Shown here one piece after another: positions 43,733-54,499 of a stretch of 64,000 nt of DNA. The stretch lies in the NCBI RefSeq assembly GCF_024362695.1, contig NW_026063241.1, positions 1,242,501-1,306,500 on the forward strand, read 5' to 3'. The notes under the pieces are model-generated. The model was given only the letters and a program-made list of their open reading frames with translations, searched no databases and was not told the origin of the DNA. The stretch's first letter is position 1. Each line of letters begins with the position of its first letter. The position numbers were made by a program, and so were the translations under genes. Origin of the DNA: Pectinophora gossypiella. Lineage: Eukaryota; Arthropoda; Insecta; Lepidoptera; Gelechiidae.

Positions 43733-46153
43733 TTTTTTGAACCATGCTGCACAGCCGTACGCGAGCATAGGCCTCACCACAGCAGTGTAGAGCCAAAGCA
43801 TGGCCTTAGGTTTAAGGCCCCATCTTGAACCAGCTAGGCGCCTGCAGGTGCCTATTGCAGATTTGGCTTTTCTTGTGATACTACCTATGTGTTGTGACCA
43901 TGTAAGCCTTTGATCGAAGGTCAATCCCAAATATTTAACCTCGCTAGAGAAGCCTACTTGTTTTCCGAAAAGGTAAGGAGGTCTGAGTTTGTCGAGCTTT
44001 CTCATGTTTGTGAAAGGAACGACTACGGTTTTGCTCGCGTTAACTGATAGTTTGAACTCTAAGCACCACCGTTCAATTCTTTTGAATGCTGATTGCATGA
44101 GACTTGAGATTGTGTAAGGGCACTTACCTACTACAGTAACCACCAAGTCATCCGCGTACCCTTGAGTATGATATTTCGCGGAACTTAGCTCGCTAAGTAG
44201 ACTATCAACTACCAAGGACCAAAGTAAGGGTGACAGGACTCCGCCCTGGGGGCAGCCCTGAGCAACCTTCAGGTCGAGGGTTGTGTCCATGAGCTTCGTT
44301 CTTACTATCCTTGTTGTCAACATTGACTCTACCCAGTTTACCGTTGTACTGTCAATGTTGCGGGCTTCCATGCTCCGGATCATGACCTCTGTAGAGGTGT
44401 TATCAAAAGCGCCCTCAATATCCAGAAAGGCACATAGGGCAATTTCCTTGTCCTCGATTACCTTTTCCAGACGATCAGTCAGTTCCATAAGTGCCGACTC
44501 GGTTGATTTACCTTTTTGGTATGCATGTTGCCTTACATGTAGGGGATTTAGTTTTATGAATGTGTCCCTAATGTGTATATTAATTACCTTTTCTATTGTC
44601 TTCAGTAAGAAGGAGGTAAGACTTATTGGTCTATATGACTTTGGTTGTGATGGGTCCTTATCCCCTCCTTTGGGAATGTAGATCACCTTTACCTGTCGCC
44701 ATAAGCTGGGCAGATATCCCCAGGCAAGACTCGCTCTGAAGATTTTGACCACAGCTCCCAAGATGATGTTCTTACCTTGCTGCAGTAGAGCAGGGAAAAT
44801 ATCATCGACCCCGCTGGATTTGTAGGGCTTGAAGCTGTCGATCGCCCACTCTACCTGCTGAGGTCTAATTACCAACGATGCTCTCCTCCAGTCCTCAGTG
44901 CGTGGTCTCCTGGTTTTGGGGGGCCTAGTCCCTGGAGTGCATCCTAGATGGTTTGTCGGGGAGGACCCGGGGAAGTGTACCTGCGCTAGTAGTTTGAGTG
45001 TTTCTTCCGCGGACCCGGTAAAGATCCCATCAGGTTTTCTCAAGAAACCTAGATGGGATGGAGGGGCTTTGGATACTATTTTGTGGAGTCTTGCTATGTG
45101 AGGGGTACCTTTTATTTCCTCGCAGAATTTTCTCCAAGATCTCCTCTTTACCCTCCTCAGTTCTTTGTTGAAGCCAGTTAGGGCCTTTGCGTAAGAGTCC
45201 CAGTCCTTGTTACTCTTGGCCCTATTAAAAAGAACCCTGGCTTCTGATCGTAGGCCACTTAGTTTATTGTTCCACCATGGTACTTTCCTGTTCGTGAAAG
45301 TTGTTTTTAGAGGGCAGTTGTCCTGGTAGGCCCTTAGGAGTCCTTCCCTTACTGTCCCCACCGCTGACTCGATCTGCTCCGGGGATCTGATCTGCCCATA
45401 AGGCCTGCTCAGCTCCTGCCGTAGGGAGGCTCTGAAGCCTTCCCAGTCTGTTGTCTTCGGGTCGCGGTACGCTTCTGCTGTTTTCTCCAAGGTTAAAGTG
45501 ATATCAAACCTTACATACCTGTGGTCAGAAAGCGATGCCTCATCCGATACGTGCCATCCCTTTATATGGTTGGCGAACCTTTCTGAACAAAGTGTAATGT
45601 CCAGTACCTCTTGTCGGGCCCTTGTTACAAAAGTAGGAACACAGCCCGAATTTATTATTTCAAGGTTATTGGACATAATAAATGAGAATAGTTCCTCACC
45701 TCGTGGATTGGTATTGGTACTCCCCCACCCAGTATGGTGCGCGTTACTGTCACACCCAATGAGGAGTGGTACCTTCTGGTCTTCGCAATACTCTACGAGG
45801 GCAGCCAGCTGCATCGATGGGTTTGGCGTCTCTCCTGGTAGGTAAGCCGAGCAGACAACCAGCCTGGCTCCATTTAGTCTTGGGAGAGCGACGTAGGCAG
45901 CTACTAAATCATCTGTGCACAGATAAGGTATAGGTAAGAAATTAACATTTTTCTTGAAGACTATGCAAGCTCTAGGCCTTACGCCTCCAACATATAGTAA
46001 CTTACCTGAGGTATTGAGCCCCATGACCATGTTCTTGTTGATCCACGGTTCTTGGATCAAAGCCATGTCCATACCCACCTGTTGCAGGTGCTGGTTTAGG
46101 GCGGCGGTAGCCGCCTTTGAGTGGTGAAGGTTTACTTGAATGACTTTGAACAT
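43733..46153 (-). pseudogene. LINE X ORF2, N-terminal part: endonuclease and RT
   Basis: Starts MFKVIQVNLHHSKAAT at 46153. Endonuclease about residues 1-225 (LIQEPWI, LLIGCDSNAHHTGWGS, SLSDHRYVRF). RT about 430-720: SYRPISLTSFLLKTIEKVI, FLDIEGAFDNT, GCPQGGVLSPLLWSLVVD, GYADDLVV (about 668), YLGLTFDQRLTW. It is open until F3 cuts it after CAAWF; residues past 43733 in the same frame are foldback sequence. It resumes with RNase H at 9338. The LHHSK start fits LOA/R1-like LINEs. Confidence 0.9.
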
Positions 46154-46291
46154 ATTATATTTGGGAATGGTTTTTTATATATATAGTGTATAATATATAT
46201 CTTATTATATAAGTATATATAGGGTGAGAAGGAATAGGAGGGGTGAAGGGTCCGAAAGGGAAAGGATGGGTCGGGAAGATTAAAAGTGTTC

Positions 46292-47968
46292 TTAGGGTCG
46301 GGGGAGTGGGAGGTTGGGGAAGGAATTAAACGGGTTGCGAGCAGCCTTCCTGCTACTGTGCTCGCTTGCCAGGGAGGGCAGTTGTGCAGGCCTTCCTCTG
46401 GTCGCGGCACCAGCTCCTCGACCTCGAATGCCACGAGCCCTAGGGGCACCACCTCGTCCACCCCTGGATCTGGCACTCGAGGCACCGCGTTGTGGGTGTC
46501 GCTGTGCGACCCCACCTCTACTGCCTCCACGGGTTATGGCCTGCACCGTCTGTGCGGGGCGCAGCCAGGATACGGAAACCGTTGAGGTTGATGGAGCCGG
46601 TGGACTTGGCTCCTTAACTACGGTGGGGGCGACTTGTACCGTACTCCCCACGGCTCCGTCCGACTCGGATGGCTCAGGAGGAGTGGCTACCCGCGCAGTG
46701 GACGTGGAGGACAGTATTCCGCCCTCTTTGTCGCCCGCGCTTTCCGGCATTGCCAACCCGTCATCCTGAACCATCCCAGTCTTCGGGATCTTGGCGCGGA
46801 AGGTGACCGTTGTCAAATTCAGGTTTAGCTTATAACCGCGTAGCTGAAGCTTCCTCAATGCGCTGGCATCGATGGCAAAGCACAGAGTGCGCCCGCCATT
46901 TTCCGCCTTGCAATTGAGGAGCCTCCAGCGGTCACAGCCCATCCCCTTATTTTGGACGGCCAACCTTCCGCACAAGACCTTCGACTCAGTCCTGGCGTCG
47001 TTGACCCAACCGGTTATAATGAATGGCTTGGGAAGGGCATCCTCTCCCACCACACTCAGTGATGCTCCCTCCCAAGGCACGATTGAGCCAACGACATTCT
47101 CCAGCCAATCCTTGGTCGCCCTATCCTGACAGGTCAGGCATAGCCATCCCTGCCTGGCAGAGCAGCCAGCAAACACCGGCCTGACCACATCCTCACTCTC
47201 CACGTGTGGTATCCTATCAGCGATGGCCACCTGAACCTGCCCCAACTGAGCCTCAGTCATGGGCCCTGCATTGTTGATTACACCAACTTTGTAGGACCCA
47301 GCGACCTCAGCATACGCCGGAGCAGGCTTGGTGCCCTCGTCTTGACCTCTCGCTGCCTTCCGTTGCGGTTGGTCCAGCGGGGAGGTCTCGGTTGATCGGG
47401 GCCTCTTGTCCGTCCGCTGCTGAGACCCTGGGGTCTCCCCCCCAGTTGAGGCTTTCTGCCTTAACTCCGGGAATTCAGCGAGCGGACGAACACACCTTTT
47501 AGCGGCCTCTGCCTTCGGTAGCCCAAGCTTGAGCCACAAGGCATACCTCCGCTTTTCTGCCCCTGATCTGTGTTTTTTAGGGGGGGGTTTGGGCCCCATT
47601 GAGCCCTGGTCTGTCCGTGTGTCGGTTTTGGACGAATCCTCCACCGATTCCATGGGCAGGTCCACCATGTCGTTCTCCGGGTTCCCAGAGGGTTCCCGGG
47701 TAGCTGTGTGATCCTTGGCCACAGATGGCCCGGGGATCACATCCGAAGAAGGGTCCATGGACACTTCTCCGGTTAAAATCTGGGTAAAACTACTCAGCAA
47801 ATTTTCGAACTCCATATAGTTCCCACGAGAAGCTAGGGAAAGGAAGGTCCACCCCTGCAGAGCCCCGCTTGCAGAGGTAAGGCGACTGACGACGACTCCG
47901 AGGTCGCCTGGTATCGGAGCCCCTCCGTTTGAGACTGAGCACCCCCTCAGCCACGCACCCCTCGGCAC
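46292..47968 (-). CDS. LINE X ORF1, DUF4780-type RNA-binding protein
   Basis: ORF1 protein of LINE X, up to 558 residues. The first ATG at 47968 is uncertain; internal starts at MEFENLLSSF or MDPSSDV are plausible. About 70-215 is polar and disordered. About 225-420 holds a domain like DUF4780 (PMTEAQLGQVQVAIADRI, GWLCLTCQDRATKDWLEN, WEGASLSVV), found in ORF1 of several insect LINEs. The C-terminus is Gly/Arg-rich (RGGSRGGVAQ, RSRGGRGGAPRARG), likely RNA-binding. No CCHC knuckles. It ends 138 bp before ORF2 starts. GC-rich unlike its surroundings. Confidence 0.82.
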   Translation of the reverse strand: MPRGAWLRGCSVSNGGAPIPGDLGVVVSRLTSASGALQGWTFLSLASRGNYMEFENLLSSFTQILTGEVSMDPSSDVIPGPSVAKDHTATREPSGNPENDMVDLPMESVEDSSKTDTRTDQGSMGPKPPPKKHRSGAEKRRYALWLKLGLPKAEAAKRCVRPLAEFPELRQKASTGGETPGSQQRTDKRPRSTETSPLDQPQRKAARGQDEGTKPAPAYAEVAGSYKVGVINNAGPMTEAQLGQVQVAIADRIPHVESEDVVRPVFAGCSARQGWLCLTCQDRATKDWLENVVGSIVPWEGASLSVVGEDALPKPFIITGWVNDARTESKVLCGRLAVQNKGMGCDRWRLLNCKAENGGRTLCFAIDASALRKLQLRGYKLNLNLTTVTFRAKIPKTGMVQDDGLAMPESAGDKEGGILSSTSTARVATPPEPSESDGAVGSTVQVAPTVVKEPSPPAPSTSTVSVSWLRPAQTVQAITRGGSRGGVAQRHPQRGASSARSRGGRGGAPRARGIRGRGAGAATRGRPAQLPSLASEHSSRKAARNPFNSFPNLPLPRP

Positions 47969-48215
47969 GGTACGGATGACACCTTGGGTTGGGGATTTTT
48001 GGGGTCGAGGTTTACTCCTCCAGGAATAGCGGAAAGGATATAAGAGGATGGGAGGTGGGAGGGGTAGTGGGATATGGGTGGGGTCACATTGTCATTGTCT
48101 CAAGGATAATGGCAATGCGCTCCCGTGCCCTCCTCCTTTACCCGGGCTTGGGACCGGCACTTTAGCCAGCCTTAACTCGTTTTACCGAGTTAAAACTGAC
48201 CACCGTGGCGGAGTT
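47969..48215 (-). other. 5' UTR of LINE X
   Basis: Between the TSD at 48216 and ORF1. It includes an inverted repeat, AACTCG TTTTA CCGAGTT (near 48174-48192). Position at the LINE 5' end implies an internal promoter; no motif identified with confidence. Confidence 0.5.
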
Positions 48216-48227
48216 CATCCAGGGCAT
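48216..48227. repeat. 12-bp target-site duplication of X, right copy
   Basis: CATCCAGGGCAT, identical to 8055-8066; followed in frame by the rest of the G2 gag. Confidence 0.88.
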
Positions 48228-48915
48228 GGTGGGCGGAATTTTCTTTGCGGAAATCCGGCGGACACTGGGCTTCCAGTCCATCTACGCCACCACCGAGCTC
48301 CTCTGCATGCCCGGTATCAAGATTGAAGCATGGAGGGGACGCAAAGGAGCTTCTCAATGCCACCGCTGCCAGCAGTTTCGGCACAGCAGCCACAACTGCC
48401 ACCGACCGGCGGCCTGCGTTCGCTGTGGCGAGAGCCACGCAGCGAAGGACTGCACGCGACCCCGGGAGGTACCGGCGACGTGCTGCAACTGCGGGGGAGC
48501 CCACCCTGCAAACAGCCCTTCTTGCCCTATCAAGTCGCGCGAGCTGCGCAACACGAGGGCAGGCACCGCGCCCTTGACCGGCGCAAGAAGAGCTGTCCCA
48601 GCAACCTCCAACGTGGACCCAACCAGCGAGCCGACAGCGAGGAGCTCGCTCATGGCCGCGGCGAACGGCCCAAACGGACCCAAGCCGCAGAGGAAGAGGC
48701 GCGCCTGTAAAAGGGCAACTCTCGCCCCCACCGCTACCACCACCGCCGAGCAAATCGCCGTGGAACCTGTCCCGCCGCAGCCCTCTACGTCAGAGACAGC
48801 AGCCGCCGCCCCTCCCAAGGGGAAGAAGGCGAGGCCCCGAGCGGAGGCTCCCCCAGCTCCCTCCAGCGAGAAGCTGGAAGTCCTGGAGGAGACCATGCAG
48901 TTGCTGCACAATATC
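48228..48915 (+). pseudogene. Gag ORF1 of G2, second half (zinc knuckles)
   Basis: In-frame continuation of 7255-8066: VGGIFFAEIRRTLGFQSIYA, knuckles CHRCQQFRHSSHNC, CVRCGESHAAKDC, CCNCGGAHPANSPSC, then the Ala/Pro-rich tail to MQLLHNI. Similarity to G1 stops near 48915, about 25 codons before the G1 stop, where unrelated AT-rich sequence begins. The open frame beyond 48915 is read-through, not gag. Confidence 0.88.
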
Positions 48916-49590
48916 TCCTACGTTCTGCATAAAGTCCGAAAAGGATTTACAAAAAATTTGCTAATTAATTCTTTTAATGTGTTTGTACTTGTTATAATAT
49001 CTACTAGTTACAACATAGTACTATGTTGTCTGTTAAGTTTGTTCCGAATCATTTGTAAATGTTGCGCCCGCAGCTTGGGAAGCCCTGCCTGTCTTGTATT
49101 GCTTATCTCCGCGCCGTACGGCCAGTTTGCGACGGTTGTTACTGCCTGCTTGCATTCCATTTACTATCTTATTTTCTCGCGCTTACAGCTCAGCTTTCTG
49201 TCTTTTTTACCTACATTGCACTCGTTAGACAAATATTACCTACAAGTTTTGTTAATGATACCTTATTCCACAAGTAAAATTAAATATTATATCTTAAAAT
49301 TTGAAATGCAATCGGATATTATGTTGATCGCTATTCAATACGCATTAGTATTTGTTAATATAAAAAGTGGATCGTTACCTATTGTTTATTATTCGTATTA
49401 ATTAATGTGTTTGTTTGTTTGTATACTCTTTATTGCTTTAGAATACAAAGAAAATTTACATATAATTTATCGTTAGATAAAGCATAGGCGAGCTTATCCC
49501 TAATTACTATTTTACTATTACTATTACTATTGTGTATTACTATTTTCTAAGTATCTAATATTGACATGATTCATATTGACCGTATTGTAA
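48916..49590. other. AT-rich sequence, probably 5' region of the next LINE
   Basis: No credible gene. Simple TTTG and ATTACT runs near 49405-49430 and 49500-49540. The next LINE endonuclease starts at about 49600, so this may be its leader. Confidence 0.35.
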
Positions 49591-50165
49591 CTTATCTAAA
49601 ATGTGTAATTCACTTAATATATACTACCAAAATGCTCGTGGTTTGCGCACTAAAACTGCAATATTTAAAAGAAATGTAATTTTATGTTGTTATGATGTAA
49701 TTTCTATCACTGAGACATGGCTATTGGAGGGCATAGGTGATCAGGAGCTTTTTGATGATCGATACATAGTGTTGCGACGCGACCGTGATTACGTCAGGGT
49801 CGGCCAAATGTTTGGAGGCGGGGTATTACTAGCGGTCGTAGTCACCTAGTTGCTGAGGAATGTCTGAGCTGGCACTCTTCGGCTGAGGATATCTGGCTCA
49901 CTTTAAAATTGAAAAATAAAGGGGTAAATTTTGTCTTACATATATGCACTTTATATTTATGCGATGAAAATAATGGGAATTCGTTTTCTACTCAATTAGA
50001 AAATTTTACAAGTAAGCTTTATGATAATTTCAATTGTTGCCCTAATGATATATTCCTGATTGTGGGAGATTTTAATTTGCCTCACATAACGTGGAATCTT
50101 CATAGTGATGGCCATCTAGAACCTTTAGAAGTTACTAAGGAGGGTGAAATTTACTTTTTTGATAC
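49591..50165 (+). pseudogene. LINE N endonuclease, first part
   Basis: Endonuclease of a CR1/jockey-type LINE: LNIYYQNARGLRTKT, VISITETWL, RYIVLRRDRDYV, and after an indel near 49830-49845, FLIVGDFNLPHITW. The MULE at 50166 interrupts it inside EIYFFDT; it continues at 53421. Confidence 0.83.
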
Positions 50166-50318
50166 GAATTTACTACCTGAACCCGAAATACTACAGACCG
50201 AATAACAAATGCTCGAACACTCAAGCCCGATTACTCAATTTACCGAAGAATCATTGTCCATAATGTTTAAAATCTCGATTGTTCATAAGCCCGAAAACTC
50301 AAAAGGCCGACACTCTAA

Positions 50319-50806
50319 GTGCGTGTTCACACCAAACGTATAGTCAGCCGCCGATTGTGCGCAGGCTCACTATAAGCCTCAGTGTGAACGTAAAAATAAA
50401 TGGTATTTTTTGTTCACATTAAGCTTACAATACGCTGTAGCTGACAATACGCCATTGGTGTGAACAAAACAGTCGGCTTGTATACGTTCACACCAAATGC
50501 GTACGCTGAGCGGCCGACTATTTTTCATATAAAAGAGCTGAGTGGCTTGACTGAACTGAATTGAAAACAATCCGCCGGCCGATTTGAATCCAATACGCTG
50601 GCGTTCAGCCGCGTAGCCAATCAGCGTCCGCGGCGGTAGTGACGCACTTTATTAGTCGGCCGCCGACTATCAGCGTCTACGCATAGCGTCATGGCGTATT
50701 GTCGGTTTGGTGTGAACGAAAAAGCGAATATGTATGGAATTACAATACACTGCGTAACGCTCGCTCACTGTCGGCGGCTGACAGTCAGTTTGGTGTGAAC
50801 ACTGCC
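50319..50806. mobile_element. PIF/Harbinger-like MITE inside the MULE TIR
   Basis: TIRs GTGCGTGTTCACACCAAAC and GGCAGTGTTCACACCAAAC (inverted), flanked by TAA at 50316-50318 and 50807-50809. A TWA duplication suits PIF/Harbinger. 488 bp, no ORF; many CGGCCGAC and GTGTGAAC motifs. Confidence 0.75.
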
Positions 50807-51214
50807 TAATGCCCGAACACTTGTTAAGCAGAATCGCTTCTGTATAATGCATGTTATTAAAATACTAGCAAATTCACCTATACCTTTATCAAATCTCTCA
50901 CACAGAAAATTACTTGTCATTGTTATGCAATCCATAGCTAACTTATTTATTTATTTATTTACATATTGCTTACTTAAATAACTATTACTTAATACCTAGT
51001 ATACATACATACCTTAAACATACAAAATTAATACGTAGGACATACACTGTTGGATCTGAAAAATGGAGGGTAGACAATTTTTTTTTTAACAGAAGCAAAG
51101 GAATGATTGCAACCCAATCAATCATTATTACGACTCGACACCAAAAGAGTAGGACATTGTATTGCTGTTTTACGCAACAAATCGTGTTAGATTTTGTGCA
51201 GAATTGTAACAGTT

Positions 51215-52882
51215 ATGTCTAATAACAGTGTTCAAGCCTTTAAAACTCAAAAAGGTAAAGATGTTTTAATTATCAACGGTTATATGATACATAAACATAC
51301 ATAAACTTACGCCCGTAATCCCTAATGGGGTGGGCAGAGCCACAAGTAATCAAAGACAACTTGCAGCCACTGTTGATACGATGTCGTAAGCTGGACATGA
51401 TAAACCTTATGGTGATAAGGGATCAGCCTATCGCCCATAACATTAGTCCATCATGTTAGAGGACAAAATCCCTTTGTCGGTTATATGATGGTATTAAATA
51501 AAAAAAACAAAGAAAAATATTATTGGAGCTGCGTAAATAAAAGGCATAATTATTGCAGTAGTACGCTAATCAGTATATCGCCTGAAGGAAATGGGATGCA
51601 TACCATGATAAAGCCAATGTGCGCTCATAATCATGCCCCTGATCCTGCGAAAAAAGTAGAAGTGGTTTTGAAAAATAAATTAAAAGAGGATGCAGTTCTT
51701 AGCAGCATGGCATCACCGGCACAAATTATAACAAAAAATTTGGCTGAGATACCGAGCACAAGTGCATGTACAATCCCAAATAAAAATGCACTTCGGCAAA
51801 TTATTAGACGCGCGAGAAAGTCGGATATACCAACGGAGCCCAGTAGTTTGGAAGATATTAAAATACCGGAAAGTTTAACTAAAGTAGAAGAAGAACTTTT
51901 TTTTGTCAAAGATATTAAAGTGGGAAATGACAGAATACTTATTTTTACAACGGAGGAAAATTTAAAAATTTTGAATACTTCGATAATTTGGCTCATGGAT
52001 GGGACCTTTCAATGTTGTCCAAAACTCTTCTTACAATTGTACTCCATTCATGGGACTGTTGGAGTCGAAGATTCCCAAAGAATTTTACCTTTAGTGTATG
52101 GGATTCTTACGCGAAAGTCGGTGGAATGCTACATTCACTTTTTTCGAGGATTGAAAGAGTATGCCAGTGAATGTGATTTATTACTGCAGCCACAACATGT
52201 AATGACCGATTTTGAGTTAGCTGTAATAAACGCAGTAAAAATTGAATTCCCAGAAACAATCCACAAAGGTTGCTATTTTCATCTGGGACAAATCTTGTGG
52301 AGGAAAATCCAAGAGAAAGGCCTCGCTTCAAAATACGGTGAAGACAACGAATTTGCTTTAAAATTACGCCATCTTACAGCGCTGGCATTTCTCCAACCAA
52401 GTGAAATTCCTGATGGGTTTTTGATTTTAAAAGATAAAATTTTACCACCAGAAGCGGAACCGATAACAGAGTGGTTCGAAAAAAATTACGTTTTGGGGAA
52501 ATGCAACTCTCAACAGACTGGTGACAATAGAATTATTATTTCACGATCGCAGCCCTTGTTCCCACCAAGTCTTTGGTCAGTCCATTTAAATAATGAAATA
52601 GGCTTTCCACGTACTCAAAATAACATCGAAGGTTGGCATCGACGTTGGAACACCCTGTTGAGCCATCGAAAAATGGGGTTATATGAGACCGTTCGCCATC
52701 TTGTTAAGGAACAAGTATGTACTAAACATGCAATTGAAAAATCACGCGCTGCCGTGGATAGGACTCCACCGAAGAAGAAGACGAAACAGTCTCACGATTC
52801 TATTCAAAAGCTCTGTGAGAGGAGATCTGAAATGGAAATGTTGCATTTTTTAAGAGGAATTGCTGTACATAACAAACTGTAA
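51215..52882 (+). pseudogene. MULE transposase with N-terminal FLYWCH zinc finger (split by an insertion)
   Basis: Coding parts 51215-51288 and 51490-52882. The first starts MSNNSVQAFKTQKGKDVLI; a 189-bp repeat with 12-bp duplication interrupts the FLYWCH finger, whose rest follows (YYWSCVNKRHNYCSST ... CAHNHAP). Without the insertion the total is 1467 nt in frame. MULE core: IIWLMDGTFQCCPKLF (Asp), HVMTDFELAVINAV (Asp), GCYFHLGQILWRK, and NNIEGWHRRWNTLL (Glu region). The downstream ATG at 51485 could still give a protein lacking the start of the finger. Cut-and-paste transposition of this MULE is the expected role. Confidence 0.92.
51289..51477. mobile_element. 189-bp interspersed repeat inserted in the transposase gene
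   Basis: Flanked by CGGTTATATGAT (51277-51288, 51478-51489). It contains CCCTAATGGGGTGGGCAGAG, which recurs in fragments at about 32297, 53760, 55800, 56820 and 56925-57060. A 12-bp duplication fits SINE-like retroposition. Confidence 0.75.
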
Positions 52883-53411
52883 ACTATATCATTCTTTACT
52901 ATCATTATTCCTCCATTTTCATAAATGCTGATTGCTACAAAATATGTAGATTAATATTTCGTGTTTGATTTCTGTAGTACACAAAATAGTACAATTTTTT
53001 CCACTTTGTTGATTCATATAAATGTAATATTTCTATCTAAATTATATATATATATATTATGATTGTTAAAATAAAAAAAATATATCTATATACTGATTAA
53101 AAAACAATAAGTTGCGTTTATTTTATTATTCTCTAATATTTTTTTAAGTTTCATCGAGAGAAGATAGTAAAAAACGTAAAAAGTACTGGACAGTAGTTAG
53201 TAGCAGTACCAAGTTAAAAGTTACAGGCAGTATGTCTTCGGTCAATAGTGTTCGGGCATGAGAATGTCGGCCTTTTGAGTTTTCGGGCTTATGTGTGGTC
53301 GGGATTTTAAACATTATGGACAATGATTGTTCGGTAAATTGAGTAATCGGGTTTGAGTGTTCGAGCATTTGTTATTCGGTCTGTAGTATTTCGGGTTCAG
53401 GTAGTAAATTC

Positions 53412-53530
53412 TTTTGATACAATAGTAACATGTAGCTTTGATCAATATAATTATGTGCGCAATACCAATGATAGGCTCTTGGATCTTGTTTTCTCGAATA
53501 CTACGTATCAATACCTACGTATCTACGTAT
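53412..53530 (+). pseudogene. LINE N endonuclease, second part
   Basis: After the duplicated TTTTGATAC the frame goes on: IVTCSFDQYNYVRNTNDRLL then DLVFSNT, the conserved end of CR1/jockey-type endonucleases. It dissolves into other repeats after about 53530. Confidence 0.8.
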
Positions 53531-53584
53531 CAATATTTTTTAAATTGTTTTGTTTCATCCTTGTGAGGCCAAGATTTCCAGACA

Positions 53585-53750
53585 CAATATTTAAAAAAAC
53601 AATGGGCTTTGGTCCCGGTTACTGCTTACTGATGTAATAAGTAGTCGTTACATGAGCCATGTCAGGGGCATTTGGCGGCTCAATAATAACCCTCGCACCA
53701 GGATTGACGAGGTTGGTTATCCACCGCACAACCAATAGGATAGAACAAGA
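53585..53750 (+). repeat. Interspersed repeat R2, plus copy
   Basis: TTTGGTCCCGGTTACTGCTT ... TGTCAGGGGC ... GGCTCAATAATAACCCTC. An inverted copy lies at about 56083-56225. Confidence 0.65.
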
Positions 53751-54175
53751 TGTGAACATACATAAATCACGGCTTTATCCCTAATGGACCAGACAGAGCT
53801 ACAAGTAATTACACATATCTAATATCACACTTACTGCGCTACTGAGGTGGGCAGAGTCACTTTGTTGTACAAGTTTTGTCCAAAAATGTAGTTGATTACC
53901 TACATTAATAGTTGATAAAGAAATGTACTTTACAATGCATCTCGTCTCCTTGTGTAGTATGCTTTATTTTATGATTACGTAATATCAGGCTCCCTTAACA
54001 CCGTCATCCAGGTCAAATGGGCATCACGCTAGCGGCGAATGCGTTCATGGCTAGCTAGGTACGGGACAGTTTCATTAGAATACTTTCAGAGTTTTGCAGG
54101 CCCTAAACAACTACTACTACTCATACACAGTTACCACCAATCACTGACTAAGGTGTGCAAGTACTAACACCTCAC
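53751..54175. other. Repeat fragments, no gene
   Basis: Holds a degenerate piece of the interspersed repeat (ATCCCTAATGGACCAGACAG near 53785) and otherwise unassigned AT-rich sequence. Confidence 0.35.
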
Positions 54176-54480
54176 TTTACAATGGATCAAAGGACACAGC
54201 GATTCAAGAGGTAACGACGCGGCGGACGAGTTGGCCAGAAGGGGAACGGGAGGTAACAGCCATCGGTCCGGAACCGATATTGCCGATCTCATTCGGACAG
54301 GTCCGCTCGCTGCTACGAACGAGAGCAGCCAACAAACACACCTTTTTTTGACGTGACTTATCGAAGATTTGCCGCAAATGACATTAACTACTTGGCCGGA
54401 CAAATGGGGAGCGCTGAAGGCTCTCACCCGGTACAACGTTTAAGACAACAGGCCTGAGGGTGCCCAGTTGGGCGCGAACC
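54176..54480 (+). pseudogene. RNase H fragment of another LINE
   Basis: Plus-strand translation gives LQWIKGHSDSRGNDAADELA, the last RNase H motif of R1/I-type LINEs, then GTGGNSHRSGTDIADLI before the frame decays. The related C-terminal zinc region is at 55508-55740, with a minus-strand RT fragment in between. Confidence 0.7.
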
Positions 54481-54499
54481 TCGGCTCAGGGCGTCGTCT

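Larger units (their letters stand above)
8067..48215 (-). mobile_element. LINE X (RNase H-bearing), split by 34 kb of nested insertions
   Basis: Complete non-LTR retrotransposon of about 5.75 kb when its two parts (48215-43733, then 9338-8067) are added: 5' UTR, ORF1 with a DUF4780-type domain, ORF2 with endonuclease, RT, RNase H and a C-terminal Cys/His region, short 3' UTR and a (TAA)n tail at 8067-8081. The TAA tail and RNase H are features of the I/LOA/R1 side of LINE evolution. The right half stops just after the RT palm/thumb (CAAWF) and the left half resumes at a thumb/connection segment (SVQRMACMIITGAM), which is the expected order. About ten residues at the join seem lost. Confidence 0.85.
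50166..53411 (+). mobile_element. Mutator-like element (MULE) with long TIRs
   Basis: TIRs of about 165 bp (left 50166-50315 plus 50810-50822; right about 53249-53411) beginning GAATTTACTACCTGAACCCG, flanked by the 9-bp duplication TTTTGATAC (50157-50165 and 53412-53420). A 9-bp duplication and long TIRs are Mutator hallmarks. It encodes a FLYWCH/MULE transposase. A MITE sits in the left TIR and a short repeat in the coding region. Removing the MULE restores the LINE N frame. Confidence 0.93.

Noticed and set aside
48205..49401. 398-residue gag-like protein with a membrane-rich tail
   Set aside because: Only 48228-48915 is gag; the rest is read-through into unrelated AT-rich DNA.
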